NCBI RefSeq assembly: GCF_018257515.1
Contig: NZ_JAERJR010000017.1
Location: 1 to 64,000 of the forward strand
Reading direction: 5' to 3'
Length of the DNA stretch: 64,000 bases
DNA from: Tatumella sp. JGM118
Lineage (GTDB): Bacteria; Pseudomonadota; Gammaproteobacteria; Enterobacterales; Enterobacteriaceae
Part shown: positions 24,820 through 35,837 of the stretch, one piece after another
Layout: each line of letters opens with the position of its first letter
Numbering within the stretch: position 1 is the stretch's first letter
Notes under the pieces: model-generated
Databases searched by the model: none
Told to the model about the DNA's origin: nothing
The model's input: only the letters and a program-made list of their open reading frames with translations
Translations under genes and position numbers: made by a program

Positions 24820-27767
24820 CCTAAAGGTTGCCGTAATTCTGCGCCATCTCCGGAGGTAAATACCAGCGGAAGTGCACCGAAAAGTGCTGCCAGAGTCGTC
24901 ATCAGTATCGGACGGAAACGCAGAAGACAGGCCTGATAGATAGCCTCGCGAGCCGGGAGGCCGCCTTCCCGCTCTGCGGCCAGCGCAAAATCGATCAGCA
25001 TAATGGCATTCTTTTTCACTATGCCGATCAATAGCAGAATACCTAACATCGCAATCAGGCTGAAGGGCGTCCCGGACAGGCGTAAGGCCAGCAAGGCACC
25101 CACACCGGCAGGGGGGAGGGTTGAGAGAATGGTCACCGGATGAATATAGCTTTCATACAGCATGCCGGTCACAATATAGACCGTGGCAATCGCCCCGAGG
25201 ATCAGCCATAGCTGGCTGGACTGGCTGTCACGGAACAGTTTTGCATCGCCGGCAAACTCGCCCCGGATGGAAGCCGGAACGCCCAGACGCACCATCGTCT
25301 GGTCAATGGCCGCGGAAGCCTGCGACAGCGCGACCCCATCGGGCAGATTAAACGAAAGCGTGGCCGCGGCCGACAGCCCCTGATGGTTGACCGCGGTCGG
25401 GGTATTGCCGGGAGCCCAGTGTGCAATACGCGATAATGGTATCGACTGACCCTGTTTATTGATCAGGTACATCTGGTCGAGGGCCGAGGCATCCTGCAGA
25501 TAGCGGGGATCCACCTCCAGTACCACTTTGTACTGATTCATGGGCCGGTAAATGGTGGAGATCTCCCGCTGACCAAAGGCATCATTCAGCAGGGCATTCG
25601 CCTGGGCCATGCTGATCCCCAGCCGGGCCATGCTGGCCCGGTCATATACCAGTTGCAGCTCGCCGCCATGATCTTCCTGGTCTGAACTCACATCGGTCAG
25701 TTGCGGCAGATGCCGGAATGCCTGGAGGAGTCTGGGGGACCACTGGCGCAGTGCCTGCAGGTCATCCGAAAGCAGAGTGTACTGATAACTGGCGTTGGAT
25801 GAGCGGCCACCGGTATGAATATCCTGGACCGGATTCAGGTATAAGCGGGCGCCGGGTTCGTTGGCCAGTGCGCTTCGCAGGCGATCGATTACCTGGCGGG
25901 CACTGACCTTTCGTTCGGCCAGCGGTTTGAGTGAGATATAGAGTGAACCGCTGTTAGTACGCATCCCCCCGGTAAAGCCGGTGACATTATCGACGGCGGG
26001 ATCCGCACTGACGATGCGCATAAAATCGGCCAGTTTATCGCGCATGGCCTGGAAAGAAATACTCTGGTCTGCCTGGATATTGCCCGAGATACGCCCGGTA
26101 TCCTGTTCGGGGAGAAATGCTTTCGGCAGACTGATAAATAATCCGACCGTCAGCGCGACCGTGGCCAGTAACACACAAAGGGTCGTTTTCGGATGGCGCA
26201 GCACACGGTGTAATGAACGTGCATAGCCGGCCTGAAGACTGTTCATTCCTTTCTGAAACCAGGAGAGGCGCAGCGGCCTGTCTGCCGGCGTCAGCTTCAG
26301 TAACCGGGCACACATCATCGGGGTCAGGGTCAGGGAAATGACCAGAGAAATCAGGATCGCGACCGACAGCGTCATGGCAAATTCATTGAAGAACCTGCCA
26401 ATCAGCCCGCCCAGGAACATCAGTGGCAAAAATACCGCCACCAGCGACAGACTCATTGCCAGTACGGTAAACCCGACTTCACGGATCCCCTGCAGAGCGG
26501 CCGCGAAGGGTTTCATCCCGGCTTCCACGTGACGGGCAATATTTTCCAGCACCACGATAGCATCGTCGACCACAAAGCCTGTGGCGATGGTCAGGGCCAT
26601 CAGTGACAGATTATTCAGGCTGAAACCGCAGAGATACATGGCAGAAAAACTGCCTATCAGCGAGACCGGCACTACGATCGCCGGGATCAGCGTCGCTCTG
26701 GCCGATCCCAGAAACAGGAAGACCACCAGGATCACCAACGCAATGGCGATAATCAGCGACTGCTCCACCTCACTGAGGGAGGCCCGGATCGTCGGTGAGC
26801 GATCCTGGGCGATACTGAGCTGGATAGCCGCCGGAATTTCCTGGCGTAAAACCGGCAATCTTTCCCGGATGCGGTCCACCGTCGATATAACATTGGCATC
26901 GGAGGTTTTACGGATCATCATCAGGATCGCCGGTTTACCGTCACTCAGCCCAATATTACGTATGTCCTGGACATCATTCGTCACGCTGGCAATATCGCCC
27001 AGCCGGACGGCGGCGCCGTTGTTATAGTGAATAATGACCGAGCGGTAGTGGCTGGCATCATCCAGCACATCATTGGTCGCCAGTTGCCAGCGTTGCTCTC
27101 CGTCATCAATGGCCCCGAGCGGCAGTCGCTGGTTTGCCGCGCTGAGCTGGCTGCGGATCTGGTCCAGCGAAATTCCCTGACTGAACAATTGCTGTGGATT
27201 CACATCGACCCGCACCGCCGGCAGGGATCCGCCGCCGATGGTCACATCGCCGACGCCGTCTATCTGGGATATCGTCTGTGCCAGCCGGGTGGTGGCATAA
27301 TCGTATAGCTGGCCGCGGGAGTAGGTATCTGAGGTCAGTGTCAGGATCATGACCGGGGCATCGGACGGGTTGGCTTTCCGGTAAGTCGGGCGTGAAGACA
27401 TGCCGCTCGGCAACAGGCTCTGGGCAGCATTCAGTGCGGCCTGAACATCGCGGGCGGCACCGTTAATGTCCCGGTTAAGATCAAAAATCAGGATAATACG
27501 GGTCGTCCCCAGCGTACTGGTGGAGGTCATCTCGCTGATGCCGGAAATCCGGCCCAGTGAACGCTCCAGTGGCGTGGCAATGGAGGCCGCCATGGTCTCT
27601 GCCGAGGCCCCTGACATACTGGCCGAGACCACCACGGCAGGAAAATCCACCTGCGGTAAGGCAGCCACCGGCAGTAACCTAAAGCCCAGGATGCCCGCCA
27701 GCACGATCGCCAGTGAAAACAGCAGGGTGGCGACCGGGCGGTGAATGAACAAATCCAGAGTTTTCAC
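24699..27767 (-). CDS. mdtC: Multidrug efflux RND transporter subunit MdtC
   Basis: A 1,022-residue RND pump protein (E. coli MdtC has 1,025). It starts at a GTG overlapping the mdtB stop and has the N-terminal helix [20 protein letters not shown], the large periplasmic loops and twelve helices of the family, including the segment [20 protein letters not shown]. MdtB and MdtC form a heterotrimer with MdtA and TolC that exports bile salts, novobiocin and other compounds. The C-terminus ends [13 protein letters not shown]. In relatives mdtD follows at once; here an AT-rich insertion follows. Confidence 0.95.
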   Translation of the reverse strand: MKTLDLFIHRPVATLLFSLAIVLAGILGFRLLPVAALPQVDFPAVVVSASMSGASAETMAASIATPLERSLGRISGISEMTSTSTLGTTRIILIFDLNRDINGAARDVQAALNAAQSLLPSGMSSRPTYRKANPSDAPVMILTLTSDTYSRGQLYDYATTRLAQTISQIDGVGDVTIGGGSLPAVRVDVNPQQLFSQGISLDQIRSQLSAANQRLPLGAIDDGEQRWQLATNDVLDDASHYRSVIIHYNNGAAVRLGDIASVTNDVQDIRNIGLSDGKPAILMMIRKTSDANVISTVDRIRERLPVLRQEIPAAIQLSIAQDRSPTIRASLSEVEQSLIIAIALVILVVFLFLGSARATLIPAIVVPVSLIGSFSAMYLCGFSLNNLSLMALTIATGFVVDDAIVVLENIARHVEAGMKPFAAALQGIREVGFTVLAMSLSLVAVFLPLMFLGGLIGRFFNEFAMTLSVAILISLVISLTLTPMMCARLLKLTPADRPLRLSWFQKGMNSLQAGYARSLHRVLRHPKTTLCVLLATVALTVGLFISLPKAFLPEQDTGRISGNIQADQSISFQAMRDKLADFMRIVSADPAVDNVTGFTGGMRTNSGSLYISLKPLAERKVSARQVIDRLRSALANEPGARLYLNPVQDIHTGGRSSNASYQYTLLSDDLQALRQWSPRLLQAFRHLPQLTDVSSDQEDHGGELQLVYDRASMARLGISMAQANALLNDAFGQREISTIYRPMNQYKVVLEVDPRYLQDASALDQMYLINKQGQSIPLSRIAHWAPGNTPTAVNHQGLSAAATLSFNLPDGVALSQASAAIDQTMVRLGVPASIRGEFAGDAKLFRDSQSSQLWLILGAIATVYIVTGMLYESYIHPVTILSTLPPAGVGALLALRLSGTPFSLIAMLGILLLIGIVKKNAIMLIDFALAAEREGGLPAREAIYQACLLRFRPILMTTLAALFGALPLVFTSGDGAELRQPLGIAIAGGLIISQLLTLYTTPVVFLFMDKLSKGRRPVSGEP

Positions 27768-30700
27768 AGCGGCCTGTCCTGTTCAGTGCTCATAGGCCCT
27801 TTAGGTCTCAGTTTTTTTGACAGGCTGTCAAACAACAGATAGATCACCGGGGTGGTAAACAGCGTCAGCACCTGACTGACGACCAGGCCACCGACCATCG
27901 AAATCCCCAACGGCCTGCGTAATTCCGCGCCGACGCCGGTACTCAGCATCAGCGGCAGCGCACCGAGCAGGGCTGCCAGGGTGGTCATCAGAATGGGGCG
28001 AAAGCGTAACAGACACGCGCGGAAGATGGCCTCCTCCGGCGACAGACCTTCATTACGCTCGGCTGATAAGGCGAAGTCGATCATCATAATGGCATTTTTC
28101 TTTACAATACCGATCAGCAGAATGATGCCGATAATGGCGATGATATCGAGTTCATGCCCCGAGATCTGTAAGGCCAGTAATGCACCTACGCCGGCACCCG
28201 GCAGGGTCGACAGGATGGTGACCGGATGAATAAAACTTTCATACAGAATGCCCAAAACGATATACATGGCGATAATGGCCGCGATAACCAGCCAGACGGT
28301 ACTGCTGAGCGCCGCCCGGAAGGCAAGAGCACTGCCTTCGAAACTGGTCGTCATATCTGCCGGTAAATTCAGCGACCGTTCAATCTGCGTAATCGCATCC
28401 ACGGCATCCCCCAGGGAGTCCCCCTCCGCAATATCAAACGATATTGTTGCAGAAGGGAACTGATCCAGATGGTTCACCGTCAGCAGCGTGTGACGCTGTT
28501 CGATGCTGGCGATTGCGCTCAGTGGAAGGGAGCCTCCTTCACTGCTGGTCAGGCGGATATTCTGCAGTGGACTCAGTCCTCCGCTGGCCGGCACGGACTG
28601 GCCGAGAACTACACGGTACTGGTTAGACTGGGTATAAATGGTCGATATCAGGCGTTGTCCGAAAGCATCGTACAGTGCGTTGTCGATATCTGACATCGAA
28701 ATGCCCAGACGACTGGCGGTATCCCTGTCGACGCGAATGTAGGCCTCATTTCCCTGGTCCTGCCAGTTACTGCTGACACTCCGTAATTGCGGTGCCTGCT
28801 GCAATCTGGCGACCAGCCGTGGTATCCATAATGCCAGATCGGATTGTGAGGGTGACTGCAACGTGAACTGATAAGGGGTCCGGCTGGCGGTGGTATCAAT
28901 CGTCAGATCCTGTACCGCCTGCATCCACAGCTGAACGCCGGGAAGCTGACTGACCGCTTGCTGTAAACGGTTCTCAATGGCGGGGATCCGGTCGCTGCGC
29001 TGCGAGAGGGGTTTCAGGGTGATCTGTAAGCGTGCGGTATTCAGCGCAGCATTCGTTCCATCGACACCGACAAACGAGGTGACATTCGCCACATCCGGGT
29101 CTTGCTGAATAATGGCTGCTGCCTGACGGGTACGATCAGCCATGCCCTGCCAGGAGACAGACTGTGGCCCCTGCAGGGTGGCCTGAATCAGGCCGTTGTC
29201 CTGGGCGGGGAAAAAGCCTTTCGGGATCCCTATCCAGAGCAGGATCGTGATGACCAGGGTCCCGACCGCTACCGCCAGAGTGATCCAGCGGTGGCGCAAC
29301 ACCCGGGTCAGCAGTCGACCGTAGCCGGCGACTGTCCGATCGAACAGCGCCTCACAGGCCAGTGAAAAACGATTTTGCTGGTGGTGTGTCCCCTCTTTCA
29401 GCATCCTGGCGCACATCATCGGGGTCAGGGTGAGCGAGACCAGCGCCGAGATTAAAATAGAAACGGCCAGGGTCACGGCAAATTCACGGAAAAGACGACC
29501 GACCACGTCTCCCATAAACAGCAGCGGGATCAGTACCGCTATCAGTGAAATCGTCAGGGAAATGATGGTGAAGCCGATCTCGGAAGCCCCTTTCAGGGCG
29601 GCATTCAGCGGAGAAAGACCGTTCTCGATATGCCGGGAAATATTTTCGATCACGACAATGGCGTCATCCACCACAAAACCGGTGGCAATGGTGAGCGCCA
29701 TCAGCGTCAGATTATTGACCGAAAAGCCCAGCATATAAATCACGGCAAACGTGCCGATCAGCGATAGCGGTACCGCCACCGCGGGGATGATGGTGGCAGG
29801 GATATTCCTCAGGAACAGATAGATAATCATCACGACCAGGGCAATTGCCAGCATCAGCTCTGACTGTGTGTCGCTGACCGAGGCACGGATATTCTGTGTG
29901 CGGTCACTGATCAGCTGTAACTTCACCGAATCCGGCAGGCTGCTCTGTAGTGAGGGGAGCAGGGCGCGGATACTGTCAGCGGTGGCAATAATATTCGCCC
30001 CGGGCTGGCGCAGGACATTCATCACGATGGCGCCCTGACCGTTACTCCAGGCACCGAGCCACTGATTTTCCGCCCCCTGGCTGACGGTGGCCACATCGCC
30101 CAGACGGACAGGGGCATTATTGCGGTAACTGATGATCAGCTGGCGATAATCTTCGGCGCTTTTCAGCTGATCGTTCGCGGAGAGCGTCAGCGAGCGTTGC
30201 GGACCATCCAGGCTGCCTTTTGCCGTATTCACATTGGCGTCGCCGATAGCGGTTCGGATATCTTCGCTGGTTAACCCCAGCGCAGCCAGGGCCGGGGCAT
30301 TCAGGCTGATGCGGATGGCCGGCCGCTGTCCCCCGGCCAGGGTCACCATACCGACGCCACTGACCTGAGAGATCTTTTGCGCGATACGGGTTTCCACCAG
30401 GTCTTCCACCCGGGTCAGCGGCAGACTTTGGGTGGTAACCGCCAGTGTCATGATCGGCGGGTCCGCCGGGTTCACCTTGTTATAGACTGGCGGGTTGGGT
30501 AAGTCATCGGGCAGATAGTTCATCGCTGCATTGATGGCGGCCTGGACTTCCTGCTCAGCAATATCCAGCGGCAGAGAAAGCTGGAACTGCAGGGTAATGA
30601 CTGAGGCTCCGGCCGAACTGCCGGAAGCCATCTGTTTCAGCCCGGACATCTGCCCAAGCTGACGTTCAAGCGGCGCGGTGACCGAGGTCGTCATGACGTC

Positions 30701-30895
30701 TGCACTGGCCCCGGGATAGCCGGTGATCACCTGGATAGTCGGATAGTCCACCTCAGGCAGGGCAGAGACCGGTAAAAAGCGATAACCCATGATCCCTGCC
30801 AGCACAATGGCCACCATCAACAGGGTCGTGGCAATGGGTCGCAGGATAAACCGGCGCGAAGGCCCCCCGTCCGGGGTCCCGGAGAATGCATTCAT
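27764..30895 (-). CDS. mdtB: Multidrug efflux RND transporter subunit MdtB
   Basis: A 1,043-residue RND protein (E. coli MdtB has 1,040), beginning [20 protein letters not shown]. It has the same layout as MdtC with twelve helices and two large periplasmic loops; [20 protein letters not shown] is the conserved fourth-helix segment. It partners MdtC in the MdtABC-TolC pump. Its start overlaps the mdtA stop by one base and its stop overlaps the mdtC start, so the three pump genes are coupled. Confidence 0.95.
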   Translation of the reverse strand: MNAFSGTPDGGPSRRFILRPIATTLLMVAIVLAGIMGYRFLPVSALPEVDYPTIQVITGYPGASADVMTTSVTAPLERQLGQMSGLKQMASGSSAGASVITLQFQLSLPLDIAEQEVQAAINAAMNYLPDDLPNPPVYNKVNPADPPIMTLAVTTQSLPLTRVEDLVETRIAQKISQVSGVGMVTLAGGQRPAIRISLNAPALAALGLTSEDIRTAIGDANVNTAKGSLDGPQRSLTLSANDQLKSAEDYRQLIISYRNNAPVRLGDVATVSQGAENQWLGAWSNGQGAIVMNVLRQPGANIIATADSIRALLPSLQSSLPDSVKLQLISDRTQNIRASVSDTQSELMLAIALVVMIIYLFLRNIPATIIPAVAVPLSLIGTFAVIYMLGFSVNNLTLMALTIATGFVVDDAIVVIENISRHIENGLSPLNAALKGASEIGFTIISLTISLIAVLIPLLFMGDVVGRLFREFAVTLAVSILISALVSLTLTPMMCARMLKEGTHHQQNRFSLACEALFDRTVAGYGRLLTRVLRHRWITLAVAVGTLVITILLWIGIPKGFFPAQDNGLIQATLQGPQSVSWQGMADRTRQAAAIIQQDPDVANVTSFVGVDGTNAALNTARLQITLKPLSQRSDRIPAIENRLQQAVSQLPGVQLWMQAVQDLTIDTTASRTPYQFTLQSPSQSDLALWIPRLVARLQQAPQLRSVSSNWQDQGNEAYIRVDRDTASRLGISMSDIDNALYDAFGQRLISTIYTQSNQYRVVLGQSVPASGGLSPLQNIRLTSSEGGSLPLSAIASIEQRHTLLTVNHLDQFPSATISFDIAEGDSLGDAVDAITQIERSLNLPADMTTSFEGSALAFRAALSSTVWLVIAAIIAMYIVLGILYESFIHPVTILSTLPGAGVGALLALQISGHELDIIAIIGIILLIGIVKKNAIMMIDFALSAERNEGLSPEEAIFRACLLRFRPILMTTLAALLGALPLMLSTGVGAELRRPLGISMVGGLVVSQVLTLFTTPVIYLLFDSLSKKLRPKGPMSTEQDRPL

Positions 30896-32067
30896 CAGGT
30901 AGCATCTCCGGTGCGGTCTGCCGGCGCCGGGGTCACGACCCGGACGGCGGTCCCTTCATTCAGACGATCGAGGCCATCGGTCACCACGCGGTCACCCGCT
31001 TGTAAACCGCTATCGATCACCCGCAACGCTCCCTGTTGTGGTCCCGGAGTCACCGATGCCCGGCGCACTTTATTGTCCGGCCCGACCAGCCAGACAAAGT
31101 AACCTTCGGTATTCATCTGTAATGCCGCGACGGGAATAACTAAGGCATCTTTCAGGGTGCTGACCCGCAGGCGGATATTTACAAACTGGTTCGGGAACAG
31201 CTGATTATCCTGGTTCGTAAACCGGGCTTTCAGCTTCAGCGTACCGGTGCTGCTGTCTATCTGGTTATCCAGACTCAGCAAAGTGCCTTCCGCCAGCGTA
31301 CGGGTATCGGTACGATCACGGGCCTCTGCGATCAGTGGCTGCCCTTGTTTCTGTGCCCGGACGATACGGTCAATGTCGCCTTCCTGCACGGTAAAAATCA
31401 CGTCGGCCGGGTGCGTCTGGGTGATCACGACGATACCATTGGTATCGCCGGCGGAGATATAATTACCGGCATCCACCTGCTTCAGCCCGACGATACCGCT
31501 GATAGGCGCAGTGATTTGGCTGTACGTCAGGTTCAGACGAGCATTCTCCACCGATGCCTGGTCACTTTTGACGGTACCGTCCGTTTCGCTGACCAGTGCC
31601 TGCTGATTATCCAGCTGCTGGCGGGCGACCAGCCCGGTGGCGGCCAGCTTCCGGTAACGTTGCAGGTCGGCACGGGCATTCGCCAGGGTGGCCTGGTCTT
31701 TCGCCAGCTGGCCTTCTGCCTGTAACAGGGCGACCCGAAAAGGGCGGGGATCAATTTCAGCCAGTAATTGTCCGGCGGTGACCGGCTGGCCTTCACGAAA
31801 ATGCAGAGACATCAGTTGCCCGTCGACACGGCTGCGTACGGTCACGGTGGAAGAGGCCGTTACGGTCCCGAGAGCGGAAATATATTGCGGGACGGTCATT
31901 GCGTTAACTTTGGCCACCTGAACCGGCGGGGCGGAAGAAACGGTACGTCCGGCAGGGGATGCTGCCTCTGCGCGGTCAGTCTGCCAGAAACGCACACCGG
32001 CCAGTACGGCAATGATCACAACAGATAACAGAAGAAAGAAACGGGTCATTCGATGATTTGCTTTCAT
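30895..32067 (-). CDS. mdtA: Periplasmic adaptor subunit MdtA
   Basis: A 390-residue membrane fusion protein (HlyD/RND adaptor family), a little shorter than E. coli MdtA (415). An N-terminal membrane anchor ([19 protein letters not shown]) precedes the lipoyl half-motifs ([20 protein letters not shown] and [18 protein letters not shown]), an alpha-hairpin and a beta-barrel domain. It links MdtBC to TolC. It is the first gene of the operon, so the BaeR-controlled promoter should lie just upstream of 32067; I could not identify a BaeR box with confidence. Confidence 0.95.
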   Translation of the reverse strand: MKANHRMTRFFLLLSVVIIAVLAGVRFWQTDRAEAASPAGRTVSSAPPVQVAKVNAMTVPQYISALGTVTASSTVTVRSRVDGQLMSLHFREGQPVTAGQLLAEIDPRPFRVALLQAEGQLAKDQATLANARADLQRYRKLAATGLVARQQLDNQQALVSETDGTVKSDQASVENARLNLTYSQITAPISGIVGLKQVDAGNYISAGDTNGIVVITQTHPADVIFTVQEGDIDRIVRAQKQGQPLIAEARDRTDTRTLAEGTLLSLDNQIDSSTGTLKLKARFTNQDNQLFPNQFVNIRLRVSTLKDALVIPVAALQMNTEGYFVWLVGPDNKVRRASVTPGPQQGALRVIDSGLQAGDRVVTDGLDRLNEGTAVRVVTPAPADRTGDAT

Positions 32068-32199
32068 GCTTAATTATGCTCTCCCGCATCATTAAATCAG
32101 GCAATATCCGCACGTTGGCCTGTCAGTATAACGACAAATCAGCGAGGAAAGTTGAAGGAAATAAGGAAATGCATCGCAGGAGGGGAGAAAAAACATGAC

Positions 32200-32220
32200 G
32201 GTGCCGGGTTTGCCGGCACC
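32200..32220 (-). terminator. Terminator downstream of yegD
   Basis: GGTGCCGG at 32200-32207 pairs with CCGGCACC at 32213-32220. On the minus strand the stem is followed by TCATGTTTTTT, so it terminates yegD ten bases after its stop. Confidence 0.8.
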
Positions 32221-32229
32221 GGGGCAGAA

Positions 32230-33582
32230 TTAGCTGAACAGAGTTTTCGCCCAGCGGGTGAGACCGAGGGTGACCGAGCCGAAGTCATCGCCGCTGGCCA
32301 GCGGGATGCCCGGCAGGACGCGGCTGATGGCTTCACGTAATAACGGAGAGCGGGCACTGCCGCCGGTCAGATAGATGACGTCCGGACGGGTGGATGATTC
32401 GGCCATTACGCTGGAAATCTGCCGCACCATTTTCTCCAGCGGTTGTGCAATGGCGTCTTCCATTTGCTGCACTTCCAGTGCAGCCGCCAGCCCGGCATCG
32501 ATGTATTCCAGCGGGACCGTGGTTTCCGGGGCTTTGGACAGGCGGATTTTACTCTCCTCCGCACTGCGGACCAGCTGGTAACTTTGCTTGTTTTTCCAGA
32601 CATTCAGCAGGCGGGTGACTAAATCCGCATGCTCAGCGTCTCTCACCATCTGGCGGAGTAACTGACCGCATTCGCCGGAGTAGAACTCGCTTTGTGCATT
32701 GACATCATTGATAGCTACGGCATTCCACCAGGGGAGCGCCGGCAGGGCGGTGCCTTTACGTGCACTGCCCCCCAGCCCCAGTAAAGGCATCAGCGTTTTA
32801 AAGGCCAGCATGATATCCAGGTCATTTCCGCCGACCCGGCAACCGCTGTGGCCAAGCAGACTCTCCACCCGGTCGGCTTTATGCTGCCATTCCGGCCCCA
32901 TCAGTAACAGAGAACAGTCGGTGGTCCCCCCGCCGATATCCACCACCAGTACCCGGGTCTCCCGGGTGAGTGTGGATTCAAACTCCAGCCCGGCCGCCAC
33001 CGGTTCATACTGAAATTCTATTTCCCGGAAACCGGCTCGCCGGGCGGCGCGTAACAGAATATTTTGTGCCTGGGCGTTGGCTTCGCTGCCGCCGTTGCCC
33101 TGGAAGTTTACCGGGCGACCGATCACCGTATGGGTGATGGCGCGTTCGGTTTGCCGTTCTGCCTGCTGACGAATGTGCAGCATCATGGCACAGACCAGAT
33201 CTTCAAAGAAGGCAACCTGCTGAGGCTTCAGACCCGGGGCACCGAGGAAGGATTTCGGGGATTTGACGAACCAGACATCTTCCGGGTCCGCAATATAGTT
33301 TTCCAGCGCCTGTAACCCGAAGCTGACCCCCTCGGGGGTAACCGGTATATCCTCTTCCCGGTTCAGTCGCAGAGAAGACTGCAACAGAGCCTTATTTTCC
33401 GGCAGAGGAAAATCAACATTGTGACAGCGATAGAGCCACTCACTGGGGACGGAACGCAGCGACGCAGAGATCATCGAAGGGAGTAGCGCAGAGGAATTTT
33501 CGAGCAACAGTTGCCGGAAATTCCCGTCTTCTTCTGTCGCTACTGAACAGTTAGCTGTACCGTAATCAAAACCAATAAACAT
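32230..33582 (-). CDS. yegD: Hsp70-family chaperone-like protein YegD
   Basis: A 450-residue actin-like ATPase of the Hsp70 superfamily, the same size as E. coli YegD. Phosphate-binding segments are FIGFDYGTANC at the N-terminus and VVDIGGGTTDCS in the middle; the adenosine motif is YLTGGSARSPLL near the C-terminus. It lacks a DnaK substrate-binding domain. The cellular role is not established. It is followed by its own terminator and is separate from the mdt operon. Confidence 0.94.
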   Translation of the reverse strand: MFIGFDYGTANCSVATEEDGNFRQLLLENSSALLPSMISASLRSVPSEWLYRCHNVDFPLPENKALLQSSLRLNREEDIPVTPEGVSFGLQALENYIADPEDVWFVKSPKSFLGAPGLKPQQVAFFEDLVCAMMLHIRQQAERQTERAITHTVIGRPVNFQGNGGSEANAQAQNILLRAARRAGFREIEFQYEPVAAGLEFESTLTRETRVLVVDIGGGTTDCSLLLMGPEWQHKADRVESLLGHSGCRVGGNDLDIMLAFKTLMPLLGLGGSARKGTALPALPWWNAVAINDVNAQSEFYSGECGQLLRQMVRDAEHADLVTRLLNVWKNKQSYQLVRSAEESKIRLSKAPETTVPLEYIDAGLAAALEVQQMEDAIAQPLEKMVRQISSVMAESSTRPDVIYLTGGSARSPLLREAISRVLPGIPLASGDDFGSVTLGLTRWAKTLFS

Positions 33583-33654
33583 GTCTGCGCCCCCGGAGAG
33601 TCAAAAAAGGGGGCGACTTTACCTTGTAATCGTGATGCCGTAAATGGCGGAACA

Positions 33655-34281
33655 CTAATTGGCGTGACCGGCTTGCAGGAGCTGGGCGCGGGTATAGGGT
33701 TTTTCGATGCCGGCCAGGCGTGCTGACAGGGTCGCCAGGAACTGCTGTGTGGTGGCAGGCTGGCCGGTGAAGATGATCACCGCGGGCAGGGCCGCAAAGC
33801 ATACCAGCTGCAGCAGACTGACTTTATCAAGCCGCGTATGACGCTGTATCAGCAGGTAACCGGTACTCAGGAGAGCTCCCAGTGTCGCGCCGCTTATCAC
33901 CTCGCTGGGAGAATGCGCATGCAACTGCAAGCGGGAATACCCCACCGCCAGTGGCAACAGATAGCCGAAGGTGATCAGTGTGCGGCGCAGCCAGGGCTGA
34001 CGGCCTGCGGAAATCATCCACATCACGACCGGCCAGAGTACCGAAGACAGGGTGGTGTGTCCGCTGAATCCGGTAAAGTTCAGTGACTGACTGCCGAGGA
34101 AAAACCCCAGGAACATCACCTTTGAGATACTGACCAGTCCCCCGGCAATACCAAAACTCAGTAACCAGCCGAAGGCGGTTTGCCAGCGCTGACTTTTCCA
34201 GAATAAAAAGATTGCAAGCAGCAGGGCGGTCGGCAGTAACAGCATGCTGTCGCCGAAATAGGTCAGATTCTTCCAGTACAT
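33655..34281 (-). CDS. PAP2-family membrane phosphatase
   Basis: A 208-residue integral membrane protein with about five or six helices. Type-2 phosphatidic acid phosphatase motifs are recognisable but partly atypical: motif 2 as FTGFSGHTTLSS (usual PSGH) and motif 3 as SRLQLHAHSPSEVISG (usual SRxxxxxHxxxD, with Glu here in place of Asp). Motif 1 is not clear. Family members dephosphorylate lipid phosphates such as undecaprenyl or phosphatidylglycerol phosphates at the periplasmic face. The altered residues mean activity should not be assumed. It stands alone between yegD and udk. Confidence 0.75.
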   Translation of the reverse strand: MYWKNLTYFGDSMLLLPTALLLAIFLFWKSQRWQTAFGWLLSFGIAGGLVSISKVMFLGFFLGSQSLNFTGFSGHTTLSSVLWPVVMWMISAGRQPWLRRTLITFGYLLPLAVGYSRLQLHAHSPSEVISGATLGALLSTGYLLIQRHTRLDKVSLLQLVCFAALPAVIIFTGQPATTQQFLATLSARLAGIEKPYTRAQLLQAGHAN

Positions 34282-34443
34282 GGTTTTCCAGTCAACAGGC
34301 CAACGGGCGGATCAAGGGATCCGGGAAAGAAATGCGCCATTATAAGGCAGACTTAACAGTATACAGAAGTTTGTCAGAACCGCCTATGAGGGATGTCTGA
34401 AGATAAAGCACGCTTTTTTCTGGCATCAACCGGATGAAATCCC

Positions 34444-34449
34444 TATAAT
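34444..34449 (+). promoter_or_regulatory. Candidate -10 element of udk
   Basis: TATAAT at 34444-34449 is a perfect sigma-70 -10 hexamer about 90 bp before udk. The -35 region is weak (TGGCAT near 34421). Confidence 0.45.
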
Positions 34450-34536
34450 CGCCGCCGTAAACCCTCTCATTCTGCCCGTATCTCCCGGTCGTTAACCGGA
34501 AATGATACCGGCTTCAGTTTCAGGTCTTTAAAACGT

Positions 34537-35178
34537 ATGACTGACTCGTCCCATCAGTGCGTAATCGTGGGTATTGCCGGCGCTTCTGCTTCAGGTAAAA
34601 GTTTGATTGCCAGCACGCTCTATCGTGAAATTCGTGACCAGGTAGGTGACGAACATATTGGTGTTATTCCCGAAGATAGTTATTACCGGGATCAAAGCCA
34701 TCTCACCATGGAAGAGAGAATTAAAACCAATTATGACCATCCGAATGCGATGGATCATGATTTATTATTGTCGCATTTACAGGCAATTAAAGCAGGTCAT
34801 GCGATCGATCTCCCGGTTTACAGCTATTCTGAACATACACGGATGAAAGAAACCCGTAAGCTGGAACCGAAAAAGGTGATTATCCTGGAAGGTATTTTGC
34901 TGCTGACCGATGCCCGGTTACGCGACGAACTTAATTTTTCTATCTTTGTGGATACGCCGCTGGATATCTGCCTGATGCGCAGGATGAAGCGGGATGTGAA
35001 TGAACGGGGTCGTTCGATGGATTCCGTAATGACCCAGTATCAGAAAACAGTGCGTCCGATGTTTTTGCAGTTTATTGAACCGTCAAAACAATATGCGGAC
35101 ATCATCGTGCCACGCGGTGGCAAAAACCGTATAGCTATCGATATTCTTAAAGCGAAAATCAATCAGTTTTTTGAATAA
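34537..35178 (+). CDS. udk: Uridine/cytidine kinase
   Basis: A 213-residue kinase, identical in length to E. coli Udk, that phosphorylates uridine and cytidine to UMP and CMP in pyrimidine salvage. The P-loop is GASASGKS near residue 15. Further family segments are [22 protein letters not shown] and [10 protein letters not shown]. It begins the udk-dcd-asmA group; 57 bp separate it from dcd. Confidence 0.96.
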   Translation: MTDSSHQCVIVGIAGASASGKSLIASTLYREIRDQVGDEHIGVIPEDSYYRDQSHLTMEERIKTNYDHPNAMDHDLLLSHLQAIKAGHAIDLPVYSYSEHTRMKETRKLEPKKVIILEGILLLTDARLRDELNFSIFVDTPLDICLMRRMKRDVNERGRSMDSVMTQYQKTVRPMFLQFIEPSKQYADIIVPRGGKNRIAIDILKAKINQFFE

Positions 35179-35235
35179 ATAGTTCACCGGGAAGGCGTGC
35201 CTTCCCTGTTTTGTCAGTGAAATGGAGTTATCTGC

Positions 35236-35817
35236 ATGAGATTGTGTGACCGTGACATAGAAAGCTGGCTGGATGATGGCCGGCTGGAAATCTCACCTCG
35301 TCCGCCTGTCGAACGGATTAACGGAGCCACTGTGGATGTGCGTCTGGGCAACCAGTTCCGGACTTTCCGTGGACATACTGCGGCGTTTATCGACCTGAGT
35401 GGTCCGAAAGATGAAGTCAGCGCCGCGCTGGATCGCGTGATGAGTGAAGAGATCATTCTGCCTGAGGGCGAAGCCTTTTTCCTGCATCCGGGTGAACTGG
35501 CTCTGGCGGTGACGCTGGAGTCCGTGACCTTACCGGCTGACCTGGTCGGCTGGCTGGACGGTCGTTCATCACTGGCCCGGCTGGGGTTAATGGTGCACGT
35601 CACTGCCCATCGCATCGATCCGGGCTGGAAAGGCCGGATTGTGCTGGAGTTCTTCAACTCCGGTAAATTGCCATTAGCGCTTCGACCGGGTATGTTGATA
35701 GGAGCGCTGAGTTTTGAACCATTATCCGGCCCGGCAGAACGGCCTTACAACCGTCGGCAGGATGCAAAATATCGCGATCAGCAGGGTGCTGTAGCCAGCA
35801 GGATTGATAAAGACTAG
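35236..35817 (+). CDS. dcd: dCTP deaminase
   Basis: A 193-residue enzyme, the usual size, that deaminates dCTP to dUTP for thymidylate synthesis. The signature [20 protein letters not shown] and the following [17 protein letters not shown] carry the substrate-binding and catalytic residues, including the Glu of VLEF. It lies between udk and asmA, as in E. coli. Confidence 0.96.
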   Translation: MRLCDRDIESWLDDGRLEISPRPPVERINGATVDVRLGNQFRTFRGHTAAFIDLSGPKDEVSAALDRVMSEEIILPEGEAFFLHPGELALAVTLESVTLPADLVGWLDGRSSLARLGLMVHVTAHRIDPGWKGRIVLEFFNSGKLPLALRPGMLIGALSFEPLSGPAERPYNRRQDAKYRDQQGAVASRIDKD

Positions 35818-35837
35818 CTAAATACACCGGGGATGGT

